Origin: Epiperipatus broadwayi | Taxonomy: Eukaryota; Onychophora; Udeonychophora; Euonychophora; Peripatidae | Length of the DNA: 64,000 nucleotides | Direction of reading: 5' to 3' | Assembly (NCBI GenBank): GCA_028023455.1 | Contig: JAQFVV010000020.1 | Location: 12,316,385 to 12,380,384, forward strand | Shown: positions 13,183-24,263 of the stretch, one piece after another | Numbering within the stretch: the stretch's first letter is position 1 | Layout of the letters: each line of letters opens with the position of its first letter | Program-made: the position numbers and the translations under genes | Notes under the pieces: generated by a model | Database searches by the model: none | What the model was told of the DNA's origin: nothing | The model's input: only the letters and a program-made list of their open reading frames with translations

Positions 13183-14600
13183 TGTCAAATAATATTTAAA
13201 CAGCATTAAACTATTGCACATGTACTTTCGATTTTAAATATAAAATGAATGAATACTAACACTTCAACCATATGATAAAGTCTTTGGAAAAGATAGAATG
13301 GCCATCTATCTTTTCGAACCCAAACGCTTTTGTATGGGCGAATCTTAAGTGTTTGAAAGTGAAAGCGTGAAATTATTCATTCATTTTATATTTAAAATCC
13401 AAAGCGCATGTGCAACAGTTTAACCCTTAAACCACTAATTATATTATTGGTTGTATGAGGTAAACATCAAATCTTTTAATTGGCCAACTCACAAACTGAA
13501 GACAAAGCCTATTGTTAAAACATATTTGCCTATAATATTAAATTCAACTCAGATATGTTTATAAAAAGTATATTACTAATTTTTCAGGTTATGAAAGTGA
13601 ACGAAAGTTCTTTCAAAAATAAATTGCTATTTATTTATTATAAAATATTCAATTTCGGCAAATTTAAAAGTGAACGTATAAACAAAAAAATGCTGACGTA
13701 AATGCTTTTTTTCAATTTTACGTTATGGAAAAGTAAAGATTTCTTTTTGCTAAATCTTAAATATTTTAGCTAAAATCTTCAATATTTTTCGAAAATAATT
13801 TTGTTTTTTTACTATATTTTATTAAAAAATTATTTTAATTTCTCAAATTATATTTTTTTTAATACTTAAATTACATTCAAAATGAAAATCTCAGCGTTTT
13901 TCTTTATTTTCTTTGATCAGGTGGTTTCTTTGTTCTTTCCAGCCAATCAGAATGTCTTTTTCGGCTGAGAGCCAGCTGACAGCCAATCACCAACAAGCTT
14001 CTTTCTTTGTTTAGCTTTAAATGCAGTTTTATTGATTTTTTACTTGTAAAATAATTCGGAAGAGGGCACCATCTTACAGAACTTTTAAAAACCTAATCAA
14101 TAACTGTCAAACGAATATCCTAGCATTAAAAATAACGGAATTAGAGTGACATCAGCTGTCGACGAGAGGCCTCATAAGAGGCGGGAAAAAGGTTAATGCT
14201 GTTTAAATATTATTGTTTATAAAAAACATCGCACTATATAAAATAATTGACTTATTTACATACATTTAATTTCAAATAAGAATGACGTATCGTAAATTCT
14301 AATAAATTTTGCCAGTGTCATTCATTCAAGCATGTAAAGTAATTTAAAGTGATTATTTAATAACTTCACGCTTTCACTTTCAAATACTTAAGATTCGCCC
14401 ATACAAAAGCGTTTGGGTTCGAAAAGATAGATGGCCATTCTATCTTTTCCAAAGACTTTATCATGTGGTTGAAGGGTTAGTATTCATTCATTTTATATTT
14501 AAAATCCAATGCGCATGTGCAACAGTTTAATGCTGTTTGAATATTATTGTTTATAAAAAACATCACGCTATATAAAATAATTGACTTAATTGTCAAATGT
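13183..14600. mobile_element. TIR element with long inverted arms and sub-repeats
   Basis: Arms of about 170-190 bp at 13183-13372 and 14355-14545 are inverted copies at high identity. Each contains a ~27-bp near-perfect palindrome centred on TGGCCA (13290-13316 and its mirror near 14418-14444). A ~48-bp piece containing GCGCATGTGCAACAG also appears in direct orientation at 13378-13425 and 14482-14530. A ~68-bp segment (AATGCTGTTTRAATATTATT...) is directly repeated at 14192-14260 and 14528-14594. The ~980-bp interior has no transposase frame. This layout fits a non-autonomous DNA transposon or foldback element. No target-site duplication could be fixed. Confidence 0.7.
13930..14195 (+). promoter_or_regulatory. 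CCAAT-bearing, CpG-richer core of the TIR element
   Basis: Between the inverted arms the composition changes. Two CCAAT pentamers lie 40 bp apart in the same orientation (13943-13947 in AGCCAATCAG, 13983-13987 in AGCCAATCAC). A GGCGGGAAAA string (14180-14189) resembles an E2F site, and CpGs cluster at 14157-14183. This is motif matching only. There is no downstream gene, and no TATA box or start site can be assigned with confidence. Confidence 0.3.
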
Positions 14601-14619
14601 AAATTTTTAATTGTTATAT

Positions 14620-14775
14620 ATAGAGCTCACAAATAAGCTCTTAACAAGCTTTGCAGAATATCCCCAATCCCAGACTGATTTATGCTACTGGCTTCCTCAG
14701 TGAGGTGCTAGGATTCTGCAAAGCTTGTTAAGAGCTTATTTGTAAGCTCTATATGTAACATTTGTAATACAAGCT
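14620..14775. mobile_element. HHR-foldback family, small copy
   Basis: Inverted arms of about 50 bp (GAGCTCACAAATAAGCTC.. and its mirror ending ..GCTTATTTGTAAGCTC) enclose a centre with a hammerhead-like core on the minus strand: CTGAGGA, AGCCAGTAGCA, then TAAAT where GAAAC is expected (14669-14706). The arms contain AGCTCTTAACAAGCTTTG, shared with the foldbacks at 21490, 45900 and 51110. The flank GGTCATGTGACATATGAC (14786-14803) also recurs beside the copies at 22140 and 45905, so it is probably part of the family. Confidence 0.75.
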
Positions 14776-15960
14776 TGTTAAATTAGGTCATGTGACATAT
14801 GACTTTATTTCTTTGTAATTTTTAATTGTATATGTACATTTTTTAACCTTTTTTTTTATAATAATAAAACAAATAGCAGAATGCAGAATTTAAGTGATAT
14901 TTTGGCATAATTTTTGACTTCAAAATGTGATACCTATCCAAATATTATTAATAAATTAATATACAAATATACTCCTTGCAAATTTTGTAAATGTTAGTGC
15001 AGCTCAATTCTAAATGAACTACTTGTTAAAAAAAATTGAAAAATAAATGTTTGACATTTTAATAGTAAATTTGAACATTTACCCATTGAATCTATTGAAC
15101 AGACTTAATAAATAAAAAAATATTGTTATCATTAATGAATACAACTATTCCCTGCCTTTAATAAATACAAGTGGAAAGTTAAAATCATTTTTTTAGAATA
15201 TATATATTTTATGATAAAAATATTAATTTAAAAATATATTTAACTAAACTTTTTGTTAAAAGACTAAACAAAAGACAAAATCACTTATCAAGTAATCATG
15301 TCACAATATAAAGACATTATTTTCAATACATTAAGACATTAAAGAAATAGAGGTGAAGAAAGAGCAATAGTTAAAAGATATCTTAGATAAACAAAATACT
15401 CTGAAATGCGAGCCACTCGTGGGAGCTAATGTTTAATTATAGTAATGTTAACTTCATTAGTGAAACAATTTGATGATGGGAAATTATCTAGAGAGATAGC
15501 AGGGGAGAGAGACTAAAAACGTTGGCCTTCTCTGATTAAAAGCAAAAGAGTAAAAAAATCAAACTGAAATATACAAGCGAGAAACTATTGCAACGTTTTA
15601 ATTTTTATATATAAATAAATATTATTAAAATTTACATAAAAATAAAACAGCCGTTAATTATTGGAGTGCATAGCAAAGTCCTCTACAACTTTTTTCTCAC
15701 AGAACGGAAGATAATTGTCGCGAGACTATCATTAGTTCGGTAGTTTTAAGCGGTTTTGCACTCTTCTTTTAAACCGGTAGTTAAAAATAGCTAATAACCA
15801 CTTGCCGACCATTATCTGAAGAAAACTGTCTATAGCCTGGATATCTGAAAAAAGTTTAAACAGAATAGTGCTTGAAAATATCTCCCAAGTTTTATCCAAC
15901 CTATATTTAAATATAATCACAGACATCGTTAAAGTATTGCTACTATCAACTTTATTATTT
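14776..15960. other. AT-rich DNA without recognised feature
   Basis: No supported coding region or repeat. A minus-strand open frame at 15926-15732 (64 codons) shows no recognisable motif. Confidence 0.45.
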
Positions 15961-15961
15961 A

Positions 15962-16640
15962 TCTACTACAGCATAAATTATTTTCATGTTTAATCCAATT
16001 TCCCTGATCCATCCATTCATATCATTTGTAGTCTCTTTCTAGGTTTTTAAAATCTTTTGGATACAGTTTAAGAGTTTATTTGTTTAGATATTATTATCTC
16101 TTTTGGTTATATTCAGCTCAGCTCTATTTTAATATTTTAATTTTTTTCAATGATCTTCAGAGATATTTATGATTTCTTACTATGTCACTTTTGTTCTTTT
16201 GATTCTCTCAGTGTGTAATTCTCTGTATTTCATTATGTGATTTGAATTTTGTGTTGCTCTTTTGTTAAATGTCCACGTGTCAGATCCATGTATAAAAACT
16301 GGTATATATATTAAAAAATTTCCTTTTCAAATATACAAACATTTCTTTTTAATATTATGTTATTTCTATTAAGATGATTATTCAAGTTTAATTCAAAGAT
16401 TAATTTCATCCATTATGTTTTCATCTGTATTAATAATCTAAACAAAATATTTGTATTTGTTAATTATTTTTTTTAGTTCTTGATTATCAATTCTTATTTG
16501 TCTTTTTTTTTCCTATGAAAAAACAACAATAATTTAGTCTTTGTAATATTTATCTTTACATCTACTTCAGGACTTCCATCTGATAACTCTTGCAACATAT
16601 CAAACACTCATATCATCTACCAATATCTACATATATATAT
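15962..16640 (-). pseudogene. RTE-clade non-LTR retrotransposon remnant
   Basis: Read on the minus strand, fragments align by eye with the plus-strand RTE copy at 44131-44822: LLIQMKT-stop-WMKLI matches IINTDGNIMDEI, RNNIILKRNVCIFEKEIF matches RNNLILKGNMSMCLKKKFF, and YIYQFLYMD matches NKCVLPVLTYG. The nucleotide match continues to about 15965 through the DRWT..IL region (AGATAATAATATC..AAACTCTTAAACTG). It then stops before the CCTGCAGTG terminus, so both ends are lost. Many stops and indels show it is old. Confidence 0.7.
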
Positions 16641-18335
16641 ATATTATTTATAGTTCAAAAGTGTTTGCGATCATGTCAATGTTGCACTTGGTAATCACTG
16701 GTGGCAGATTGATATTTCTTAAAAACATTAATACATTTTATATACTACATACCACTGTTATAAATTTAAAAAATCTTTAATAATTAAACTCATATAAAAT
16801 AAAAAGCCTCTTACATTGATATTATTTCCGTGGCAAAGGGTTGAGTTGTGTTTGTGTCCAAGTGCTCCTACTTCTACATTTAATATCATTCTTCAAAAAA
16901 ATTCACATCAAGGCTACCAATTTGTCAAAACATGAAGCGGAAGTTATAAAATCTTGCTAAAAAATAAGCCTTTATTTTGAAATTTTATTCAAGATGTTGG
17001 ACTTTTTAAAAAGAAGTAGACCTTCTCCACTCAAATTCTGATCCTATTAAAAAGCATCATGCTATTATGACAGTGTACTCTATGTATATAACCTGGGCTC
17101 AAATCTCAGCAAAATATGATTGAAAATGTGTTCATAGCTTTAGCATTTTTTAAAGTAATCAATTCATAGCCAACATAGCTAATTATCCAGTTTCGCAGAT
17201 AATATTTTATTATTCTTAACTTGAGGGTAAAACAAAGAAAGAAAACCACTTACATTATCATCATCCTGGCAGTTGCCAAGAATGATGAGTATTGTCTTCC
17301 TTTATGATGCATTTTATGAGGATTTGTTGAAGAGATTGGTTAAAGACTATAAAATTCATTTCAAGCAATGATAATATTGATGTTAACTTGTCTATTACTA
17401 CCATTGGTCTTACTAGTCTCTTAAACAATGGGAATGAGGTCAAAGTCAGTTAAACAAATTCACTATTCAAAACTAACAATGTGTATAAATTGTATGTTAT
17501 TTTATATGAATTCTCTAATATTAACACTTGAGATTGTAATTATTTAAATCATCTAAATAATACTGACATACTATTCCATACATATATAAATAATATAAAT
17601 GGTCATAATTGAATTAATAGTGAAAACAAAATGAAAAAAAATAAATTTAATAAGATTAAGAGTAATAAAATAAAAATATTAGAACTTTTGAAAGGCATTT
17701 GAGGTATGTAAAATTATTATGTATCTAGCAATCTATTACACACCCAACATTAATAATTCAGGTTTGAAATTAGAATATAATAAATGTATTTAATAATACT
17801 TTCAGACTTTTGTATCTCTAATATAGGTAGACTATCATTAATCCAAATATCTTTATTTTGGAAACATCTATTCTTTTGAAAAAAATTAAGTATTCTTCTA
17901 TGTAAAATATTTGTCTTTATAAAAGTGTGAGTATACTAATGGTCATGTGTGAGGATACTAAGAGCCTTTGAGCAAGACTTTTAACTGCTATAGGATTACA
18001 AATAGATATTTGAAACAAAATAAATTCAGAAAATAGCATTGTTTCATTTTTAAGAGTTGGTATTACAGTTACTTAATTTCCAAGATATGGAACATGAAAT
18101 TTAAAATGAATTACATCACACATTAATGTAAAACTTTATTTAATTAACAAAAAATCTGGAATATAGATGCTAATGAAGGTTGTTAGTATTACTTACCTAC
18201 TATAGATGCCAAGTGAGTATGCAAATTAAATTTATAAATGGCCAAAGCTATTACAAACAAATTTTTTACGCTTTCTGAACTTAAAAAATGATGTTTTAAA
18301 CTGATGAAATTCAAGAAGTAGCATGCTTTTATATT
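16641..18335. other. AT-rich DNA without recognised feature
   Basis: Nothing beyond AT-rich sequence, a short (AT)n tract near 16632-16645 and chance open frames. Confidence 0.45.
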
Positions 18336-18590
18336 ACTTTTTAATTTATTGCTTATAATAACTTCTTTCATATACACTTTAATGCAAAAAAAAATTTAAT
18401 AAAACTTCTTTATTTTCTTGACAGTTTCGACTGTCCAACAGTTTTCATCAGAGCTACAGTATTTGAATGATATAAATACATAATCCTTATAGTTGAAACT
18501 GTCAGGAAAATAAGTTTTATTAAAAAAATTTTTTGCATTAAAGTGTATATGAAAGAAGTTATAATAAGCAATATATATTAATATATGAAG
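18336..18590. mobile_element. Penelope-like terminal repeat pair (hairpin)
   Basis: Arms at 18336-18440 and 18487-18590 are inverted copies (TTGCTTATAATAACTTCTTT.. and mirror), separated by ~45 bp. The left arm, read on the minus strand, ends in a hammerhead-like core, the motif known to lie in terminal repeats of Penelope-like elements. The AATAAA-like string next to the core fits a transcript end. No coding part remains, so the assignment rests on the ribozyme motif and inverted arrangement. Confidence 0.55.
18416..18456 (-). ncRNA. Hammerhead ribozyme-like core
   Basis: On the minus strand: CTGATGA (18451-18445), a hairpin ACTGT-TGG-ACAGT, then CGAAAC and TGTC. The last part gives a minimal stem III (AC/GT) and a GUC triplet with the cleavage position at 18420. 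C3-U4-G5-A6-N7-G8-A9, G12-A13-A14 and U16.1-H17 are all present. Stem II has two unpaired A at its base, and stem I is weak, so a single copy may be poorly active. Very short stem III is described for hammerheads of Penelope-like elements. Confidence 0.6.
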
Positions 18591-18599
18591 AAATGCAAA

Positions 18600-19380
18600 G
18601 AAAGTAAAGGAGAAGAATAAGAGTATATACTTCTACTTTTTAATTTATAAATATACATTGTAATTTGAAATAGTCTGTATCAGTCATTAATCCCAAACTT
18701 TATTTAATTAATAAAAGAAACTTCAAAATAAATTCTAATGAAAAATACTTATCTTATTTATCTATTACAGATTCCAGGTGATTATTGCATAGATGATCTG
18801 AACTTTTAATACAAATTATGTTGTTTGTAACAGTTTCTTCATCACTATCTTGTTGTTTTTTTTGTGTGGTGTGTTAGTATTTTTTACTTCAATTGTTAAA
18901 GAAAAAGATTGATAGCTAAAAGCATCTGCATAAAACTGCTCATGTTTAAAGCAGGATTGTCCTTGATAAAAGACAACTTTATAAAATGATTACCTTTATG
19001 ATTTATTTATTTTCATTGCATATGCAAGACATGTTATAAATTGATGCCTAACAAAATTAAATGTTTGTGTTTTAATAAAATTCTTGAGAATAAGGTGAAT
19101 TGTTCCATAAACTGTATCTGTAATACTTTCTGATTGAAGGACATTCTGATGAAAACCTGTAACAACTATTCTAGTGCTACTTCATATGCTAATCTTAACA
19201 GACAAATTTCTTAAAAGAATTAGGGTACAAATATTCTTAGGAGCTCTATCACTTTTTTATGCAATCACTTGCATAGCAAATATTTTAACACTCTAAATTT
19301 AGCAAACACTTCCAGTAATTAGTCATATGTCTTCATTTCTTGGTCAAATAATTATGTTAGAAAATAATTTCAATGCCATT
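18600..19380. other. AT-rich DNA without recognised feature
   Basis: No feature that I can support. Confidence 0.45.
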
Positions 19381-19384
19381 ATAG

Positions 19385-19720
19385 GTAACTAGAAGGATTG
19401 GAACTCGGAATTTTTCAGTCTATACATCCCCCACTCCACCTCAAGCAATCGATGCACATGGCCACTCAGATATGAAAATAATACATGATCTCCAATATAT
19501 GCATTTTATGCTGAGCCAGCACTCATCAGTTGGGCCAGATTGTAAGCTCCCACAAATATATACAAACAGTGCTTAGTTTATATTGATATAGCAATTCTTC
19601 AAAATTTAATAGGAATGCTTAAATCTTCACAATTTTTCTTCCATTATTAAACTGTCCATTTCATTAAAAATCTGACAATTGAAGTCATGCCCAAGTAGAT
19701 ATTATGTCTATTATTGGACC
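19385..19720 (-). repeat. F1-related repeat (divergent subfamily)
   Basis: This is a minus-strand copy with the same order of parts as F1: tRNA-like end with GATTGGAACTCGGA at 19395-19408, an ATTATTTTCATATC block, a hammerhead-like segment at 19486-19546, and the CTGTCCATTT..AAAATCTGA body. The ribozyme core keeps CTGATGA and GTGC/GCAT but has AAAA where GAAA is needed, so it should be inactive. Confidence 0.7.
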
Positions 19721-20282
19721 ATTATAGGAAATTCGAAATTTAAAATTTTAGTTCTAAAAATATCCACATGTGGTGATGTATTTTGAAAAAAAAATCAATT
19801 TTCATTGCTGTGTATTGGTATATAGCCCACAGCCTCTTTTCTCTGGTTAGATAACTGTCAATTCCAGCCATTGTTCTACAGGTGTTTCTAAATGACAAAG
19901 TCAGAAATCAAAACAAAATGTTTTACATGTTCATAATTTATTTTGAACATTCATAATTAAGATTTTACATTATGTTATCGAAATATAAAGTTTGATTTTA
20001 AAATTTTTATATTTTACAACAAAAATAAGCTTGGGAAAGCGACCGTTCTTCAAGACCAGTGAATAATGTTGACTGCTACTGACCATAATTTGCATATAAA
20101 AGACATTCACTGATAAAAACAAAACACAATTATATTTCATAAATTTTTATGGATTTTATAATTACTTTTTACAGCATATTGACTAATAATGAGTAGATTT
20201 AGATTTTTATCTAAAATATTTAATTTTAGACCAAGAAAATACAACAGAACTGAATAATCAGACGTCATAATTTATAAGAAAT

Positions 20283-20670
20283 GAAAAAAAAATCATTGGC
20301 ATTCACATTGAAATATAATTCTTTTGTTTGACTGGATACTTTTAAACCTATTTTTTATATTTTTCTTTAGTTATTAACATTATTTTTAATTTTTCATTAC
20401 ATTTTACTAATTTGAATGTGAAATAATTCAATTTTTTAGAAGGTAAATAATCATAGAGCACTATTTCTAAGAGAAAATAAATGACTTTAAGACAAAAAAA
20501 AATTGCCAGTGATGTCACATAATGATTGGTTGAAATATAATTTTTTTATTTTACCACTGAATATTTTTCAAATGCTTTCCTTATATATTTTTTTAGTTAT
20601 TAATATAATTTTTAGTTTTTTGTTATATTTAACCAATTTGAATTTAAAATAATTTAATTTTTAGAAGCTG
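20283..20670 (+). repeat. Diverged tandem duplication, ~220-bp period
   Basis: Two segments, about 20283-20440 and 20500-20665, share an ordered series of short matches: TTGAAATATAATT, TTTTTTAGTTATTAA(C/T)AT, AATTTGAAT(G/T)T and AATTTTTTAGAAG. The match is imperfect, so the duplication is old. No coding potential is seen. Confidence 0.5.
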
Positions 20671-20869
20671 AATTGAAACAATTCTGTGTATTTTCGATTA
20701 ATATTTTATGAATAGAAACAGACTAGAAATGAAATTGGCGAATGATAGTTCTCAGATATTTATATAATGGACCAACACAAAAATTAGACAGACATTGTAC
20801 AATTTATGGAAATTGAATTCATCAGCTAAAGAGTTAAAGTTTGAGGAATTTCTATCTTAATATAAACTG

Positions 20870-21035
20870 ATCACTAAGGGAGATTGTGATCTGGCCCAAC
20901 TAAAGTGCTGGTTTTGCAAAAAATATATTGGGAATTGTGTATCTTTTTGCATGTGTGTGGTCATGTGTATTGGTTACTTGAGATGGAATTAAAGATGAAT
21001 AGATCCTGAATTCAAATCCCTCTGATTATATATAC
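20870..21035 (+). repeat. F1-related fragment
   Basis: This plus-strand fragment runs from TATAAACTGATCACTAAGG through CTGGCCCAACTAAAGTGCTGG to the tRNA-like end GAATTCAAATCCC and a TATATATACA tail. The CTGATGA core is lost (CTAAAGT). It lies in inverted orientation to the related copy at 19385-19720. Confidence 0.65.
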
Positions 21036-21489
21036 AACAAACATTCATTATAAGCCAATTGCATACTGTCTTAGAATAACATAAGAATAGGTTATACTAT
21101 TGCCAAAAATATCAGTTACTATGTCATTGGATAAGAGGAATTTTTGAATTTTAAGTGTAAATTCAGTTTTAGATTATGGTATTGGAAAAATAACTTCATC
21201 TTTATCCATTATATTTTAAAAGCTATTTGTAAAACCAAGGATTGCTAAATGGTTTGTTTATTATTTTCCATTTATAACTTTGGAATAGAGATCATAAAAT
21301 GATATGTTTATAGTCATGATAATAACACTTGTAGTGTCTTTTTATTACCAGTAAAATTTGCTGAAGATTTCCATCTAATACAATAACTTTTTCACTATAT
21401 AGAACTTAACAATAATCAAATCTTAGATTAAATCAATTTTAAGCTAATCCAGGCAACATAGATATCTCAGCTCAAATACACCAGTCTTT

Positions 21490-22150
21490 ACAAACAAAGA
21501 CTTTGCTAATTACTCAACAAGCATTGTGATAAATGCTTAGCACGAAAAAGCATTTAAAATATTTCTATCAGAAATCACACCCAAACCCCTGACTAATAGT
21601 TTTGTGTTTTGGCACTCCTCAGAGAGGCATTAGGGTAGTTTCAGACCCTAGATTTAAAAATACCAATCCAAATCCTACATTTATCTAAGAGTTAACCATT
21701 GGGTATAAAATCTGAAATTTTTAGACACTTAAATGGCTTTAAACCCAGCTATCTAACTCAAATAGTAATATGGGGCTGAGCAATCTTCAGTCAGACCATA
21801 TATTAGTAGTCTTGGCAATATAACATCATTTAAGATTTAAAGCAAAGCCAATAAGTAATCAATAAAAAATAAAAATAGAGTCATATATTACAATATCTAA
21901 GAATTAATCATTGAGTAGATAAATGCTGGCTTTGGGTTGATATTTTTAGATCTAGTGTCTGAAATTACCCTAGAACCTCTCTGAGGAGTGCCGAAGCATG
22001 AAACCATTGGTCTGGGATTTGGGTGAGGTTTCTGATAGAGATATTTTAAATGCTTTCTCTTGTAATCATTTATCACAAAGCTTGTTGAGCAATTAACAAA
22101 GCTCTTTGTTTATATTTTACAAGCTTAAAAAAGAAATGGGGTCATGTGAT
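21490..22150. mobile_element. HHR-foldback family, large copy
   Basis: Arms of about 220 bp (21490-21715 and 21890-22110) are inverted copies, with matching blocks such as CAACAAGC(A/T)TTGTGATAAATG, GCACTCCTCAGAGAGG and AGGGTA(G/A)TTTCAGAC. They are separated by ~170 bp with no open frame. The right arm carries a well-formed hammerhead core, and the left arm's is decayed. The AACAAGCTTTG arm motif and the GGTCATGTGATATATGAC flank (22139-22156) tie it to the copies at 14620, 45900 and 51110. No transposase is encoded, so it must be mobilised by another element. Confidence 0.8.
21974..22018 (+). ncRNA. Hammerhead ribozyme-like core in foldback arm
   Basis: CTGAGGA (21981-21987) fits CUGANGA. 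Stem II is GTGC (21988-21991) with GCAT (21996-21999) and a CGAA tetraloop. GAAA follows at 22000-22003. Stem III is ACC (22003-22005) with GGT (22009-22011) and an ATT loop, then C at 22012 as H17, giving a GUC triplet. The adjoining stem I is weak: one mismatch, then C-G, T-G and C-G pairs. All catalytic core positions are intact. The mirror segment in the left arm has lost GAAA. Confidence 0.65.
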
Positions 22151-22249
22151 ATATGACTATTTTTTATTTTGCTAGTCTACACATTTCAAAAAAATTTTTA
22201 GACGGAATAAATCTATGAAATTTCATTGAAAATAATCTAACAGTAAACT

Positions 22250-23270
22250 AAATGCTGAATGACATTTTTTTTTTCTTAATTAAACCAAATTTTTGAATAA
22301 ATGCATGGTACAAAAATATTTTTCTACTTCCATTTAATGAATTTAAATTGAGTATTGATTGTAAAATAGCACCTGCAATTAAAAGTTGATCATCATTATG
22401 AATGTCCCATCTCATATCGTTAGTAATATTGTCAATAAGCAAATTATTCAAATTATCTTTATGGTATAAATCTTGCAAATTAAAATCACTAACAAATTAT
22501 TGAAGTCACAGTTTAGCATGTTCAGTTGTTTTTCATGTCATAAATACATAATTTTACATTTTTTAAATATCATTTCCTTACAGGGCAAAATCTATTACAT
22601 ACTCTTTAATGTCTTCAAATAGTTGTAGTGTGTTTGTCAGATTAGGTATCATACAACTCAATTCTTTATTCATATATTTATGCCATTCTTAACAATTATT
22701 AATTAAATATTTAATAGAATATTTTAATTCTTAGTTTTGCATTGGTGGTTGAGAGGTCAGCGTGACTGCCTTACAAGCAGTTGCCCGGGTTTCAGGTTCA
22801 CATCGCGGCTGATGCTATGACACTTGAAAAATATATATATATTTTAATTCTTCAAAAGATGTATCATCTGGACTCTTCACTGATAGCAATGATATAAGTA
22901 TATTCTTCAGAATACAGAAATAATTCTGTCTATTTCTTCTTCTTCATATTGTGATGACTTATCTTTAAATATATAATAGTTAAGAATATCTTGATATGAT
23001 AATCTCTATGCTGTCAAATATGAAGCATTTAAATCAAAATATGCTGCTAAAGTAATATACATAACTGACTTTTAGTACAAAGCACTTTCAGCCTGATTTT
23101 TGGTTGAAAAAAATGAATTGCCCATTTTTTAAACAAATTAACAACATAACAATATTGTGAGACTGATATAAAGAGGAAAATCTTGTAGAATTCAAACTGC
23201 TTTCTGAGAACATTTTTCAGCATTGTCATTTTAATCTCCTGAACACTCAATTTGAATGTAGTCCTGCCCT
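22250..23270 (-). pseudogene. Helitron Rep/helicase remnant
   Basis: Minus-strand fragments follow Helitron replicase-helicase order. Near 23040-22930: ITLAAYFDLNASYLTA-stop, RLSYQDILNYYIF, matching the 'TLTxYFxLN...A..LLYxDIPxYYxW' segment. Then, after a frameshift, ILISLLSVKSPDDTSFEEL, matching the 'YLRLLL..V.GPTSFEDLR' segment. Past an inserted SINE, CxEWHKYMNKEL resembles the 'LLEDDxEW' stretch. At 22478-22248, NDDQLLIAGAILQSI...RKIFLYHAFIQ matches the start of the PIF1-like helicase around 'DQ..a...I..SI......FFLDGPGGTGKTFLY', with the Walker A residues deleted. Several stops and frameshifts make it non-functional. Further minus-strand remnants may reach 24060 but are not assignable. Confidence 0.65.
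22733..22840 (+). mobile_element. tRNA-Val-like SINE with target-site duplication
   Basis: A ~77-nt tRNA-like region (22739-22815) has a 7-bp acceptor helix including two wobbles (GCATTGG with CTGATGC), a GTTG/CAGC D stem, and an anticodon stem ACTGC/GCAGT with a 7-nt loop CTTACAA (anticodon TAC, valine). A box-A-like TGGTTGAGAGG lies at 22746-22756 and a box-B-like GGTTCACATCG at 22795-22805. The T stem is degenerate. It is followed by an A-rich tail and flanked by a perfect 12-bp duplication ATTTTAATTCTT (22721-22732 and 22841-22852). Removing it restores the Helitron reading, so it is a retroposed insertion. Confidence 0.8.
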
Positions 23271-24263
23271 TTGTAAAATATTTGTTATATTTCTAATAGC
23301 TTTAAAAATTGGACAAAATTCAACAATGATATCAATATTATAGAATTTAAATGGATTATGGTACTACAAAGCAATTACACAAGTTAATATATTACGTATA
23401 AAATAAAATTTATTAGAATTATTTTGCATCTATAATTTGGATAAAACACTAGTAGAGATATTAGTTTTTGAACAAAAAGCTTTAGGAGAATATTTGGATC
23501 AAAATCCATCTTAAGATTTGTTTGACTGCATAATCCATAAATAATATTATGTGGCAAAGCATTCTTAACTCAAAAAAAAATGTTGATTCAGAAGGTCAGT
23601 GTAGATAATATTTTTAACATCTTTCAGTGTTTTGATTTAATCCTAATTGGAAAATATAAACCAACAATGAGTGTGAGAAAGATCATATTTTTGAGTTTTT
23701 TCTTACCATTTAAATATCATTTTAATTTTAAACAAAATATTTGAATTACTAAAGTTAGTCTATCTGATAAATTCAGATTTTATACCAGGCCATTTAAATT
23801 AACATGTGGGGATAATAAGATGATCAGATTAGTCAAATTTTTCTAACTGTTGCTATATGATACTGACATAATTTTGACATAAAATGCAGCCCATTGACAA
23901 ATGACAAAAGTAAACATTTTACCAATTCATGCATTTTATCACAGCTTATGGTATTAACATGCTCTAACAAATTTTGCATGATTCAATATATAAGGCCTTT
24001 TGGTTTTATCATAAATATGACCTTTTATTTGTCTGTTAATGATCATATATGAATACTAAATCCTGCTGGAATAGTTTCATGGTGTTCATTATGCAACAAA
24101 TTTATAATCCACCCAAAATCACCATTTGATGGTAAATGTGGAAAAAATCATTGGATGTATATCTTAAAAACATATTAAATCTTTTTCATAAATTTTAATA
24201 ATTTGGCTGAGCACAAAATCAATGCCAGATGGGATATTATCATTGTGATCAGCTTATTCATAA

